Assembly (NCBI RefSeq): GCF_018446385.1
Contig: NC_055999.1
Location: forward strand, 78,755,859-78,819,858
Reading direction: 5' to 3'
Length of the DNA: 64,000 bases
DNA from: Zingiber officinale
Taxonomy: Eukaryota > Streptophyta > Magnoliopsida > Zingiberales > Zingiberaceae
The notes beneath the pieces are model-generated. The model was not told the DNA's origin, did not search any database, and was given only the letters and a program-made list of their open reading frames with translations. Made by a program: the position numbers and the translations under genes. Shown piece by piece: positions 44,150-56,720 of the stretch. The first letter of the stretch is position 1; each line of letters starts with the position of its first letter.

Positions 44150-44752
44150 GACCGACTGAGAAGGTTTCAAGTCTCTGGTTCCCTTTAAGAGAGTATGTCC
44201 GGTAACCCCTTAAGATCATCGATCGACTAAATGGAGATTTAAAGTCTCCGGTTTCCCTTAAGGGAGCCTGTCCGGTCACCCCTTAAGGTCCCCAATCGAC
44301 TGAATAGAGGTTTAAAGTTTTCAATTTCCCTTAAAGGAGCTCACCCGTTCACCCCTTAAGGTCTCCGATCGACTGAATGGAGGTTTAAAGTCTCTGGTTG
44401 CCCCTTAAGAGAGTCCGCCCGATCATCTCTTAAGGTCACTGATCGACTGAATAAAGGTTTAAAGTATCTGGTTCCCCTTAAGGGAGTCAGCCCAGTCACC
44501 CCTTAAGGTCCTCGATCAACTGAATAAAGGTTTAAAGTCTCTGGTTCCTCTTAAGGGAGCCCGTCTTGTCACCCCTTGAGGTCCCCAATCAACTGAATAG
44601 AGATTTAAAGTCACTGATTCCCCTTAAGGGAGCCCACCCGATCACCCCTTAAGGTCCCCGATCAACTGAATGAAGGTTTAAAGTCTCTGGTTCCCCTTAA
44701 GGGAGTCCACCCGATCACTCCTTAAGGTCCCCGATCAACTAAATAGAAGGTA
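44150..44752. repeat. 73-bp tandem repeat, about eight copies
   Basis: The word TTTAAAGT (or its variant) appears at 44165, 44238, 44311, 44384, 44458, 44531, 44604 and 44677. Each unit has GATCnACTGAATnnAGG, TCTCTGGTTCCCCTTAAGGG and CCGATCACCCCTTAAGG. CCCTTAAGGG is palindromic. The array lies in the Tat internal region between the antisense genes and the solo LTR. Confidence 0.9.
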
Positions 44753-45299
44753 AACCAATATATCTGTTCGGGAAAATGTATATTTCTAGATAATATTGCC
44801 TGTGCTTTCCATTAATTACACCAGAAAGATGAACACAATGCATAAATGGATCACAAGCGTACTTGTTGTAACGCCCGCCCTTCCTGCTAGTAGGGCGGGG
44901 TTACTGAACGGTGAACATACATGCATATTTAAATTTCTTTTCTAAAGCAGCGGAAGTACTTATTTATATATTCTTGTATACCTCTAAGTGAATGAGGTCA
45001 TGAAATCAATTTCTATCATAAACATGAACAAGTGTCAATTAATCATGCAAAACATTAATCATAAGCTAGACATAGTTCATATCATGCATAACTTAATATA
45101 AGCAGGTCTTTTCCTTAGCCGAGCTACTACCACACACATCACTTGCCTCTCCTGCTGCTCTCTTAGTTCACCCATCCTTTGCCTTTATCTGCGGTACAAG
45201 GAAAGTAAACTATAAGCACATAGGCTTAGTAACATCCTTTCCTACTCACAAAAATCATATATCATAGCATAATCACATAAGCATATAACATGGAGACAT

Positions 45300-45600
45300 A
45301 ATCATCTGAACATCATATCATGTAAAAGAGCATCATAACATATCATATCATAAAGTAAAAGAGCATCATGTCATATCATATCATACAGAAACATCATGCT
45401 ATATCATCTCATAAAATAAAAGAGCATCATATCATATCATATCATAAAGAAGCATCATGCTATATCATCTCATAAAATAAAAGAGCATCATATCATATCA
45501 TATCATAAAGAAACATCATGCTATATCATCTCATAAAATAAAAGAGCATCATATCATATCATAAAGAAGCATCATGCTATATCATCTCATAACATATCAT
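45300..45600. repeat. 62-bp tandem repeat rich in ATCAT
   Basis: Units of the form AAATAAAAGAGCATCATATC, ATATCATAAAGAAGCATCAT, GCTATATCATCTCATAA recur about every 62 bp, four to five copies. Part of the solo LTR. Confidence 0.75.
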
Positions 45601-45929
45601 ATCGTATAAGTATATGCAAGATGTCTTTCAAAAACATGCGTCATGTCATGTGCAAGATGTCTTTAAAGAAAACATATCATATAATACTTAAACATAATCT
45701 CAACATGAGGGCCCGGCTTGTACCACATACATACATAAATGCGCGCATCCTAAATAGATCCAAGGTAGCAAATCTTGAACCTACTAGGAACTAGGCCCGT
45801 TTCATAGACCATCGACCTAGGGGCACGTAGGAGCCCATCCCTTTTACTAGACCCGTTCATAGACCGTCGGCCTAGGGGCGCTTATGGAGCCCACCCTTGG
45901 TATAAGCCATACAAAGTAAAATAGCATGT

Positions 45930-46140
45930 CATAGTACTTATCATTTCATGAAGAGTGCTCTTAGTCCCATTTAATAGTGAAGCAACTCTTAGGTCTTTAC
46001 TTATCATATCATGAAGAGTGCTCTTAGTCCAAAAAAGGGAAGCATCTCTTAGGCCTTTACTTGTCATATCATAAAGAGTGCTCTTAGTCCCAACAAAAAG
46101 GGAAGCATCTCTTAGACCTTTACTTGTCATATCATAAAGC
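45930..46140. repeat. About 62-bp tandem repeat, second array
   Basis: Three to four copies of ATCATAAAGAGTGCTCTTAG...GGAAGCATCTCTTAGnCCTTTACTTGTCAT. On the minus strand it yields a 101-codon open frame with repeats of about 21 residues; I regard that frame as incidental. Confidence 0.75.
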
Positions 46141-46379
46141 ATGTATACTTGAGCATATAGGCCATCATAAAAGTCATCATCATACATGATTCATAAGCAT
46201 AAATAAGTAAGCATGAAACATATCATAGGGAAACATAATCATGCATGGAAAACATTAACTAGCATCTCTTAATTCATATCATATCATGTGGACATATAGT
46301 GAATCATAATTGGGTTCCTAACCCTAATTCCACATAGTGGCCGAAAACATGCAAGGGATTTCCCTAGGTTACAAGCAAC

Positions 46380-47400
46380 ATAAAAGCATATAACCCTAAA
46401 CCAACTTCATAACACTTATCATAAGAACATCACAAGCATGTTTAGTTTAGGTTCTAAGCTTCCTTGGTCTTTTAATCCTATCATGGCCAAAACTTGCCAA
46501 GCATGGATCTAGGTTATAAGCAACATATAAGCATGTAAACCCTAAACCAATTTCATATCATATACCATAAGGAACATCATGAGCATATTTAGTATAGGTT
46601 CTAAGCTTCCTAGGTCTTTTAACTTATTGTGGCCGAAACTTGTTAGGCATGTTTCTAGGTTACAAGCAACATAAAAGCATGTAAACCCTAAACCAATTTT
46701 ATATCATATACCCTAAGGAACATCATGAGCATATTTAGTTTAGGTTCTAAACTTCCTAGGTCCTTTAATTGATTGTGGCCGAAACTTAAAGGAGCATGAA
46801 ACTAAGTCTAAGCAACCTACAAGCATAAGGACACCAAGCTAACTTCTTATCATATCATAAGGAAAAGCATAAGCATGTTAGATTTGGTTTCAAGCTTTCT
46901 TAGGCCCTTAAATTCCATCATGGCCAAACCCTAAGTGAAGGGCATCTAGGTTTTTAGGAACTTCATATCATATTATAAAGAAAAACCATGAGCATATTAT
47001 CTAGGTTTTTAACAACATGCGAGCATAAGAACTTCATATCATATCATAAAGAAAACCATGAGCATATTATCTAGGTCTTAACAACCTATAAGCATAAGAA
47101 CTTCATATCATATCATAAAGAAAACCATGAGAATATTATCTAGGTTTTAACAACATATAAGCATGAAAACTTCATATCATATCATAAAGAACACCATGAG
47201 CATATTAGATTTGGTTTTAAGCTTTCCCAAGCCTTTAATCTCACCATGGCCGAAACCCTAAGTGGAGGTGTCTAGGTTTTTAACAACATATAAGCATAAG
47301 AACTTCATATCATATCATAAAGAAAAATCATGAGCACATTAGATTTGGTTTTAAACTTTCCTATGCCTTTAATCTTACCATGGCCGAAAGTTTCAAGAAG
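46380..47400. repeat. Diverged long repeats in the solo LTR
   Basis: Phrases of the form CATGAGCATATTTAGTTTAGG, TTCTAAGCTTCCTAGGTC and TGTGGCCGAAACTT recur about every 120 bp at first, then in shorter units with ACTTCATATCATATCATAAAG. Confidence 0.65.
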
Positions 47401-48365
47401 AACCTTAGGTTTTTTATTTTACACAATCTAAACTCATGGAAGACATATGAACAACTTGTACCACAGGTGAGGGGATACTCACAACTTGTTGCTTAGTTAA
47501 GAGAAAGTACTCTTGTGAAGAGGAAGAAGAAGCTTCTCTTCCTAGTTCTCCCTTTTTCTTCTCTTGCTTGTAAGGAGTAGATCTTGAGGTCTCCTTCTTG
47601 TGAATTAGTTTTCTTAGGGAGAAAACTTAACTTGGATTCAAAAATGGGAGAGGGAGGAGATCTAGGTCTCGGTGGAGGAACAAGGAGAAAGAAGGAGGAG
47701 GAAGAAGAAGGAGGAAGAAGTAGCCAACATTTCTTTCCCTTCTCTTCTCTTATTCCTATTTATCCTTAATGAGGAAGTAAAAAGAAAGGAGAATGTCTCA
47801 ATTCATCCCCTTGACTCCTCTATTCCCTCACTCTCTTCATTCCCACAAAAATTGTAAGAGGAAGAAGAAAAAGATAATTTGTCCTTTTGCTTGCTTCTTC
47901 TCTTAACCAAGAGGAAGAGGAGGAAAGCTACTTGATTTTCTCTTACTCCCTTACTTAATCATACTCTTACCTTTAACTACAATTTCCATTCCTTGTTATT
48001 CATATATCATTCATAATTCTATTGGTTATCATACACCAATTTAGCTTAATCTATTGTGAGAGGTTCAAGGTTCAAACCTTAACTTCTCTTTCTTTTTATT
48101 TCTTTTTGGTTCTATTTCCATTTCCCTTTTATTCTAAATTAAAATACTCATATGAATAGCTTAAATAATTCATGGGTGTTACACTTGTTATGTTCAATAA
48201 GGTTGTAAATGGTTAGCACTCCAATGCCACTCAAGATTTCTTCCAACTATGTCTTGAAGATAATAGGAGCCCAAAGCGAGTTTTTTTATCACTTTGTAGG
48301 GTCCTCCCCATTACAGTTTCAATTTGTAAACATCGTCGACTGATTTGATGCGCTTCCAAACTAAA

Positions 48366-49316
48366 TCACCTACTTGAAAAAAATCTGGGAATGACCCTTT
48401 TGTTATAATTTTGCCTCATCCTCTGACGGTATGATACAAGCTGAGTCGTGGCCTTATGTCGTACTTCTTCTATCATATCAAGCTCCATAAGGCGTCGTCT
48501 TGCATTATCTTCATCATACCAACGCCTTCGATCGGATTCAACTCTGACTTCAATTAGGACCACCGCCTCGCCACCATATACTAAATGAAAAGGAGTTATC
48601 CCTGTCAATTCTCAAGGGGTCGTACGATATGCCCATAATACACTAGGTAACTCATCTACCCAGCTACCATCAATATGATCTAATTTAGTTTTGAGTCCTC
48701 TGATAATCTCTCTATTAGTTACTTTAGCTTGACCATTACTCTATGGATATGCCACAGTGGTGAAAGCCTGTGTAATACCATACTCCAACCACCACTCTCT
48801 AATTCTCTTGCCTTGAAATTGCCTCCCATTATCAAAAACTAACTTGTGTGGAATACCAAATCTGCAGATAATATATTGCAATAGGAATTTGATGATTGCC
48901 TGTTTAATAATTCTAGCCAACGGCTCATCCTCCATCCATTGTGAAAAATAATCTACATCCACTAATAAAAACCTCCTTTGAGCAGGTGCAATAGGAATGA
49001 TCCTACTATATCCATCCCCCATTGATCAAAGGGACAAGATACAATGAAAGTCTTCAACAATTCAGTAGGGGTGATCAGGAATATTCTGATGCTTCTGACA
49101 AGATAAACATGTTCTTTCAAACTGAGTAGCATCCGCTTGCAAAGTAGGCCAAAAATATCCAACTAATAATATTTTTCTGGCAAGAGATCTTCTCCCCACA
49201 TGACTACCACAAGAATCTTGATGCACTTCATATAGAATATACTGCACATCATCTAGTCTGATACACTTAAGTAGAGGACTAGAAAAAGTCCTTTTATATA
49301 ATTGATCACCTACCAT
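48366..49316 (-). pseudogene. Tat-like integrase
   Basis: The minus frames show the HHCC zinc finger (VHQDSCGSHVGRRSLARKIL ... CLSCQKHQNI, near 49100-49260). The catalytic core follows with QWGMDIVGSF, VDYFSQWMEDEPLA, LVFDNGRQFQGKRI and the EYGITQAFTTVAYP region. The C-terminal end has GITPFHLVYGGEAVVLIEV. The first catalytic Asp and the DNG Asp are visible, but the frame is broken at about 49020 and 48740. The wording fits Tat/Retand gypsy integrases. No chromodomain follows. Confidence 0.85.
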
Positions 49317-49466
49317 GGTATATCGACTAGCTCTCTTCTTAAATACACATGCTTATTCTCCATCAGCTAGCAAGATACCTTGCTATAAGAACATGATGAT
49401 TGATGCCCTCCAATCATCTTGTATCTCCATAGCAACTTGTCGTTCAATACAAGATACCAACATTAT

Positions 49467-49920
49467 TTACTCCACAGGTCTGTCTAAGTTCCAGGGTATT
49501 ATGGACGAAGCCAATTTAGCTAATTTATCTGCTACTTGATTATCCGATCGGGCAATCTTCTGTATGCTTACTTCTTGGAATCCAGCCTTCAACTTATCGA
49601 ATGCTTCTATATATAATTTGAGTCGCTCATTACTGATCTCAAAATTGCTTGTCAATTGCTATGCTGCTAACTGAGAATCAGAATAAATCAGAATTCGAGT
49701 GGCCCCTACGTGCCTTACAGCTTGCAGTCCTGCTATCAACGCCTCATATTCTGTCTCATTATTAGTAGCTCTATAATTTAATCGAACAAACAGTTGCATT
49801 CAATCCTCCCTTAGTGATATAAGAAGAATTCCTATTCCACTGCCTTGCCGAATAGAAGACCCATCAACATATATTTTCCAAGTCTCCTCTGCTTCTAGAC
49901 CTTGTACTTCTGTTATGAAA
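49467..49920 (-). pseudogene. Tat-like additional RNase H
   Basis: On minus: YVDGSSIRQGSGIGILL, NNETEYEALIAGLQAVR and IYSDSQLA, then the frame FEISNERLKLYIEAFDKL ending IARSDNQVADKLAKLASS. This is the archaeal-type RNase H that Tat elements carry after the ordinary gypsy RNase H. The D, E, D catalytic residues (VDGSS, NETEYEA, SDSQ) are present; a few stops interrupt it. Confidence 0.8.
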
Positions 49921-49949
49921 TCGGTTAAGGCTTGGGCTTTGATTGTTGC

Positions 49950-51360
49950 TTGAGTAGATACTGTATATCATATTCACTAAGTTAGTTTTCCATTTAATCA
50001 ATCACCTGGATGCCTCTGAATTAATGAGTACTCAACCCAAAGTATTATTATGTGATAAGAAGTAAGGGCGTAATCTTCGAGCGGCTAGAATCAATACGTA
50101 AGCCAATTTCTCGAATGCAGTATAGCGGCACTCGACTCCTTTTAATAAATGACTTAAGAAATACATAGGCTGCTATCCTTTCCCCTCTTGCCTCACCAAA
50201 ACTGAGCCAACAGCATGCCCATTAGCCAACAGATAAACCCATAAAGTCTCCCCCACTATTGGTTTAGCTAATACAGGTAGAGTAGACAAATAATTTTTTA
50301 ATTCTTCAAACACCTTATCATATTCTTCATCCCATTGGAATTTGGTAGCTTTGTGGAGTATTTTGAAGAAAATAAAACTTCGGTCAGCCGATCGGGAGAT
50401 AAAGAGTGATAGAACGGTGATCTGGCAAGTTAACCTCTACACCTCCTTCATGTTGCACGGTGGAGCCATATCTTGAAGCGCACGTACTTTGCTAGGATTG
50501 GCTTCTATCCCCCGCTCGATTACCATGTTTCTCAGGAATTTTCCACTTTTAGTTCCAAATAAACACTTACAGGGGTTGAGCTTAAGTCCATAATGACTCA
50601 GAGTCTCGCAAGTTTCTTCTATATCTGCACATAAATATAAGACTCATAGAGATTTGATAAGTATATCATCTACATAAACTTCCATATTTCTCCCGATCTG
50701 CCTTTGAAAAACTTTGTTCATAAGCCTTTGATAAGTAGCTTCTGCATTCTTTAGTCTGAAAGGCATGAAATTATAACAATAAGTACCCTTGGCAGTTATA
50801 AAACTATCCTTTTCTTGATCCTCCTTAGCGAACGGGACTTGTTAATATCCTTGATAAGCATCCAACATACAAATAAACTCTCATCCAGCAATAAAATCCA
50901 CCACTTAGTCGATGCGAGATAAGGGCTAATAATCCTTTAGGCAAGCTTTATTAAGATCTCGGAAGTTTATGCATACTCGTCATTTATTTCTAGTCTTAGA
51001 GACCAGGATAATATTGGCTAGTCAGCTAGGGAATTGCACCTCTTTGATGTAACATGCCTCCAGTAGCTTATCCACCTCTTCTTTGATGATTTTGTTCTGA
51101 TCAGCTCTGAAGTCCCGCTTCCTCTGTTTGACCGACCGGACATTAGGATACACATGAAGTGTGTACTCCATAATCATAGGGGGCACTCCCGTCACTTCCT
51201 TGGGCATCCAGGTGAACACATCACTATTGCGTATTAAACATTGTACCAACTTGGCTTTCAGTTTCGGTTCCAGATCTGACGCTACATGAGTAACAGCTTC
51301 CGGTCGACCAATTTGGATCTATACCTCCTCCTTTTCTTCATATACTAGGGTGGGCGACCC
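49950..51360 (-). pseudogene. Tat-like reverse transcriptase-RNase H
   Basis: On minus the frame begins at about 51249 with MVQCLIRNSDVFTWMPKEV and TLHVYPNVRSVKQRKRDF, EEVDKLLEACYIKEVQFPS. After stops it continues through VCINFRDLNKACLKD, FMPFRLKNAEATYQRLMN and the active site YVDDILIKS at 50665-50676, then the gypsy RNase H. This is the usual Ty3 order. The first part of the polyprotein (gag, protease) is missing because the sequence is cut at 51360 by the Angela-like element. Confidence 0.85.
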
Positions 51361-53937
51361 TGTTGATTGCTATACCTGGATTCCGTTCTGTTTCCCCTGT
51401 ACAAACATTTGTATAAGCACATAACTTAACCTAGCTACCCATGTGCTCTACTGAAGTTAAACTTGGATTGCGAACGATGCTTAACATTATTAATCTAAGT
51501 TGCTCTTCAGAAGTTAAGCTTGAATTGGAAATGATACTTAACATATTTACTCTAAGTTTAACCGATATGATCTTCCTAAGTTAAACCATATTACAGAAGT
51601 TAATTAAATATCTATTTCAAAGATTGACTTCCAGGTTAAACATGGCAAGGCACTAGGCCTTCTTGGTTATGGGATCATCCACCACTTCCTAAATAAAGTC
51701 TTTCAAAGAAATTGGATATTCAACTTCTTATAGTAACCCTAGGTTTAACTACAGAGACCTCAATAGAAGCACAAGATCGAAACATAAAATCGAAACACTA
51801 AATCGATAGCACGAAATCGAAACATAAAATCGTTAGCCTCTTGTGTTGGTATTTCAGAATCCATGCAAAGAAAACTAACTAACTAATTCGAAGCGGAAAC
51901 CATTAATTAGTTATACCTTTATTTGTAGCTAAAGACCTCTTGATCTTCTGTAGTATTCATCTCCTCCTCTTGGACGTTGTGTGGGCAATGATCTACCAAG
52001 ATGGAATCCACCTGAACCACTTCTTCTCCTCTAAGACTCTTGAGCTACCAAGGGATGCCAAAATAGGAAACTCCTTCTCTTCTTCTTCTCCTCCAAGTAG
52101 CCGGCCACCAAGGAGATGGAACTTCTATGATGTGCCACCAGCCTTGAGAGAAAGAAAACAAGAACAAAGGAGAGAACCAAAGGGTCGGCCACCAAAAGAA
52201 AAGAAGAGGAGACGGCCACAAGAGAGAGTTTCAGCCACAAGGAAAAATAAAAGAGGAGGCAAGGCTAGGTTAGTTCCATAAGGCACCCTTTACCTCTCTT
52301 TTATAATCCTTGGTCTTGGCAAAAAAGGAAATTTTAATAATAATTAAAATCTCTCTCTTTTAAATTTCCTATTGTACATGGCAATAAAGGAAAGTTTTAA
52401 AATTAATCTCTCTCTTTTAAAACATGTAGACAACTATAAAAAGGAAAGATTAATTAAAACTTCTCTTTTTAAAAACATGGTTACAAAAAAGGAAAGTTTT
52501 ATCAAAAATTAAAATCTCTCTTTTAAACATTATAGATAACTACAAATAAGGAAAGATTTTAAGAAAATTAAAATCTCTCTTTAATAGCTATAAAAGGAAA
52601 TATTTTAAAATTTTAAAACTCTCCTTTTAAAACCATGAGGATGGATATAAAAGGAAATATTTTAACAAAAATAAAATCTTCCTTTTATTTCTTTAGTGGA
52701 CGCTAAAAAGGAAAATTTAAACAAAATTAAAATCTTTCTTTTAACCATTGTAGATAACTACAAAAAAGGAAAGATTTTAACAAAATAAAATATCTCTTTT
52801 AACTATTGTAGATAACTACAAATAAGGAAAGATTTTATCAAAATTTTTATTTTAAAACAAAACTTCCTTTTCTTCCACTAGTGGCCGACCATATCTTGGA
52901 CACCAAGATATGCTTGGGCCGGCCTCCTCTTGGACTCCATACAATGTTTGGCCGGCCCCTTTTGCTTCAAGCAAGGATGTGTCCGACCCATTACTTGAGA
53001 AGTGGACTTTGTGGATACAAGGCTTTATAGAGGCTACAACAGGGACCGAGAGGAGAAATTGGTTTTGGTCTCCCGACGAGCTTGAGCTTCCTATGTTCGC
53101 CCCGAACACCCAACTCAAGTTCATCAATAATAACTCATATCACTAAAGAGTTATTATTGAACTACCGCACCAATCCTAAATTACATTATGGGCTCCTTCT
53201 TTTTATGAGTGCATTAATCTCCCTGTGTTTAAGATATCGAATGCTCATTAATTAAATGAGTTACTGACAACTCACTTAATTAATATCTAGCTCCAAGAGT
53301 AGTACCGCTCAACATTATTGTCATGCCGGACTAAGTCCACCTGCAGGGTTTACATGACAATCCTTATGAGTTCCTCAAGGGGGCATCATCAACCTAAATT
53401 ACTATGACACAGTTTCCTTCTATAATCAACAACACACCATATAAATAATATCATTTCCCAACTTATCAGGCCTATTAATTTAACGAACTAAATCTCACCC
53501 GTTGATAAATTAAAAACAAATAAATACTAAGTCTATGTGTGTTGTCATTATATTGGGATTAAGAGTACGCACTTCCATAATAACAGAGGTCCTATTCTTT
53601 TATGCAATCAATATAAAAAGAACAATCTCAAATGGTCCTGCTCAATACACTCAGAGTGTACTAGTGTAATTTCATAGTCACAATAAACAAATACTAAATC
53701 ACACTACGACCGTTCCAATGGTTTGTCCCTATCCATTTTGGTCGTGAGCTACTATTTATAATTTATAAGGAACTGATAACATGATCTTTTATGTGACACC
53801 ACACACCATGTTATCTACAATATAAATTAAATGGATAACTACATTTAACATAAATGTAGACATTTGACTAATGTGATTCTTATTACAAACTAAATGTTTA
53901 TACAAAAATATAAGCTTTTAGTATACATCCTAACAAT
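51361..53937 (-). repeat. Angela-like element 2, 3' LTR
   Basis: Diverged relative of the LTRs at 14416 and 21508: same order of blocks (CTTGATCTTCT, AAGGAAAG-TTTTAA modules, GACCGAGAGGAG-AATTGGTTTTGG, CACTACGACC, TAGTATACAT). It includes CCTGTACAAACATTTGTATA in place of the clean palindrome of element 1. Confidence 0.8.
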
Positions 53938-54470
53938 CTCCCACTTATACTAAAAGACTATGCTATCATACATCTAATTCCTAACCCCTCAACATGCCCA
54001 TCAAAAGCTCTCACCGGAAGGGCCTTAGTGAAAGGATCTGCCAGGTTATCATCTAATGCACCCTTGGTGACAACAACTTCTCCTCATTCTACGATGTCTC
54101 GTATTAGGTGGTACTTGTACTCAATGTGTTTACTTGCCTTATGGGCTCGTGGTTCCTTCGAGTTTGCAACTGCACCATTGTTGTCACAATAAATTGTGAT
54201 AATTTTGGGTAAACTAGGAATCACATCTAAGTCCATCAAGAAGTTTCTGAGCTATACAACTTCTTTGGCTGCCTCAAAGGTTGCCACATACTCAGCTTCC
54301 ATGGTGGAGTCCGAAACACATTTCTTCTTAACACTCCTCCATGTTATGGCTCCACCTCCCAAAGTAAATACATACCCCGAGGTAGACTTACTATTATCCC
54401 TATCTGATTGGAAGTCAGAATCTGTATAACTCACAGGAAGCAAATCATCTGCCTGGTAAACTAGCATATA

Positions 54471-54632
54471 ATCTCTAGTCCTTCTCAGGTACTTCAATAT
54501 ATGATTTACGACAGTCCAATGTCCTTGTCCTGGGTTACTTTGATATCTGCTAATCTCTAGTCCTTATCAGGTACTTCAATATATACTTTATGGCAGTCCA
54601 ATGTCCTTGTCCTGGGTTACTTTGATATCTAC
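54471..54632. repeat. Local duplication in RNase H-RT linker
   Basis: CAATGTCCTTGTCCTGGGTT is present near 54517 and 54599, each followed by ACTTTGATATCT and preceded by CTTCAATATAT. This adds about 80 bp to the coding strand and breaks the frame. Confidence 0.7.
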
Positions 54633-55092
54633 AATCATGCCCATGGCAAAACAGATATCAGGTCTCGTACATAGCATTGCATACATCAGGCTTCCTACAG
54701 CCGAAGCATAAGGAACTGCCTTCATGTCCTCTATCTCCTTTGATGTCTTAGGACACATCTCTTTAGATAAAGGTACTCCATGCCGAAAAGGTAAGAAACC
54801 TTTCTTGGAGTTCTGCATGCTAAAACGAGCAAGGATAGTATCGATATACGAAGCTTGGGATAAGCACAACATCTTTTTCTTGCGATCCCTTATTACCTTG
54901 ATCCCAAGAATATGTCCACATTCTCTCAAGTCCTTCATATCAAATTTCTTAGACAATCATACCCTTACGTTTGACAACACTTTGACATTGTTGCCAATGA
55001 GCAAAATGTCATCTACGTACAGTACAAGAAATACCACCACGTTTCCGTCACTTTTCTTGTATACACAATGTTAGGACCGAAATGTAGCTAGA

Positions 55093-55111
55093 GGGGGGGG
55101 GGGGGGGGGGG
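55093..55111 (+). repeat. Poly-G run of 19
   Basis: On minus this is the C tract of the SIRE LTR end (TATTC-Cn-CTCTAG). The two LTRs of the gag-only element have runs of 7 and 10 at the homologous site, so the tract length varies strongly. Confidence 0.9.
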
Positions 55112-55589
55112 AATAGCTCGTCGCGTGCTAGGTGTGCTTCATTGCTTGTTTCTTCAGAGATGTGCAGAGGAAATACAAGAAACAAAACAAACAACGCTAA
55201 CAAAAAGGATTTACTTGGTATCCACCTCACGAGGGGTGACTAGTCTAAGGATCCACGCACACACACACACATCCACTAATAAACACCCCTTTACGGTAAC
55301 TACCAAAGTTGGAGAAGCCCTACAAGACTCTCAATACAAGAAGAAAGAAAAAGGGTTGTAAAGAACAAGCAAAAGCTTACAAGAAGTGCAGTAAAAGCCC
55401 TAACCCTAACTTCTCTTCTTCGCCTCTTGACTTGGACAAAACTTCCAAGAATCTTCAAGATCTGGCGTGGAGAGCTCTGTGGAGAAGCTGTGGAGTCGCC
55501 TGAGATGATCTGAGATGAAAGCCGAGAGTTCTCGAAGTTCTACCGAAGGAATCTAGCTCCTGCAGCTAAATACGACGCCAACGGTCGGA

Positions 55590-55925
55590 TCCCGATCGAT
55601 TGGATTGCTCCCGATCGATCAGGGAGGCTTTGGATTGATCAACTGATCGATCCAGAGTGCCTCTGTGCTCTGGGAATTTGCCTGGGTCGATCACCCGATC
55701 GATCCAGGGCCTATCGCGACAAATCGCAGCTTCCCAATCGATCCACTGATCGATTGGGACCTCTGGATCGATCAGCTGATCGATCCAACAGGCTTCTGTG
55801 CGCTCGCGACTGCCTCCCAATCGATTCACTGATCGATTGGGACGAAGGCTTCTCGCGGAGACTCCCCAATCAATCGGCCGATCGATTGGGCTCCAGCCAA
55901 TCGATCGGCTGATCGATCCAGCTGC
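55590..55925. repeat. CGATCGAT-type palindrome cluster
   Basis: About ten inverted pairs such as CCAATCGATCGGCTGATCGATCC and TGGATCGATCAGCTGATCGATCC lie in the solo LTR. They occupy the position filled by GATCGGTC hairpins in the other SIRE-like element. Confidence 0.88.
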
Positions 55926-56214
55926 TGGTTTTTGCCCAAAACCAAGTCCCAAGCCCCCCAAACCAACATCCGGTCAACCTTGACTTGTTGGTACATAAAA
56001 CCTAGCATCCGGTCACCCTTGACCAGCTAGGACTCTCTCACCAAGTGCCCGGTCAATCCCTTTAACCCACTTGGACTTTTCTCCTCGTGCCAAGTATCTG
56101 GTCAATTCCTTTGACCTACTTGGACTTTCCTTCTCGTGCCAAGTATCCGGTCAATCTCTTTGACCTACTTGGACTTTCACCAGATGTCTGGTCAACCTTG
56201 ACCCATCTGGATTT

Positions 56215-56720
56215 CCCCGTGCCTGGCTTCACTCACCAGGACTTCTCTTCTACCTAGCTTCACTCACTAGGACTTCTCTTCTTCCTGGCTTCACTCACCA
56301 GGTCTTTCACCTAGCTTCACTCACTAGGATTTCTCTTCTACCTTGCTTCACTCACTAGGTCTTTCACCTGGCTTCACTCACCAGGATTTCCTTCTGCCTA
56401 GCTTCACTCACTAGGTCTTTCAATCTGCCTGGCTTCACTCACCAGGACTTCCTTCTGCCTAGCTTCACTCACTAGGTCTTTCCATCTGCCTGGCTTCACT
56501 CACCAGGACTTTCACCTAGCTTCACTCACTAGGATTTCCAATCTGCCTGGTTTCACTCACCAGGACTTTCACCTAGCTTCACTCACTAAGATTTCCTTCT
56601 GCCTAGCTTTACTCACTAGGTCTTTCAATCTGCCTGGCTTCACTCACCAGGACTTTCACGTCTGCCTAACCTCCAAGTTAGGACTTTCACCTGGCTTCAC
56701 TCACCAGGATTTCCCAGTCA
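56215..56720. repeat. CCTGG/CCTAG minisatellite
   Basis: About eighteen 26-34-bp units of GCCTGGCTTCACTCACCAGG or GCCTAGCTTCACTCACTAGG, each with matched arms, separated by TTTC, ACTTTCAC or ATTTCC. The CCTGG-CCAGG and CCTAG-CTAGG versions both keep arm pairing. Confidence 0.85.

Larger units (their letters stand above)
44867..48183. mobile_element. Solo LTR of a Ty3-gypsy (Tekay/Del-like) element, 3.3 kb
   Basis: Starts TGTAACGCCC and ends GGGTGTTACA, an almost perfect terminal inverted repeat with TG...CA ends. The 5-bp target duplication CTTGT is exact (44862-44866, 48184-48188). There is no internal coding region, PBS or second LTR, so this is one LTR left after recombination. TGTAACxCCC termini are common in plant gypsy chromoviruses. 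It interrupts the Tat element just downstream (in its own sense) of integrase. Confidence 0.88.

Noticed and set aside
45882..46187. Repetitive 101-codon minus frame in the solo LTR
   Set aside because: It is translation of a tandem DNA repeat whose units are not multiples kept for coding, with no homology.
55566..55961. 131-codon minus frame rich in DRSVDR repeats
   Set aside because: It is the translation of the CGATCGAT palindrome cluster in a solo LTR.
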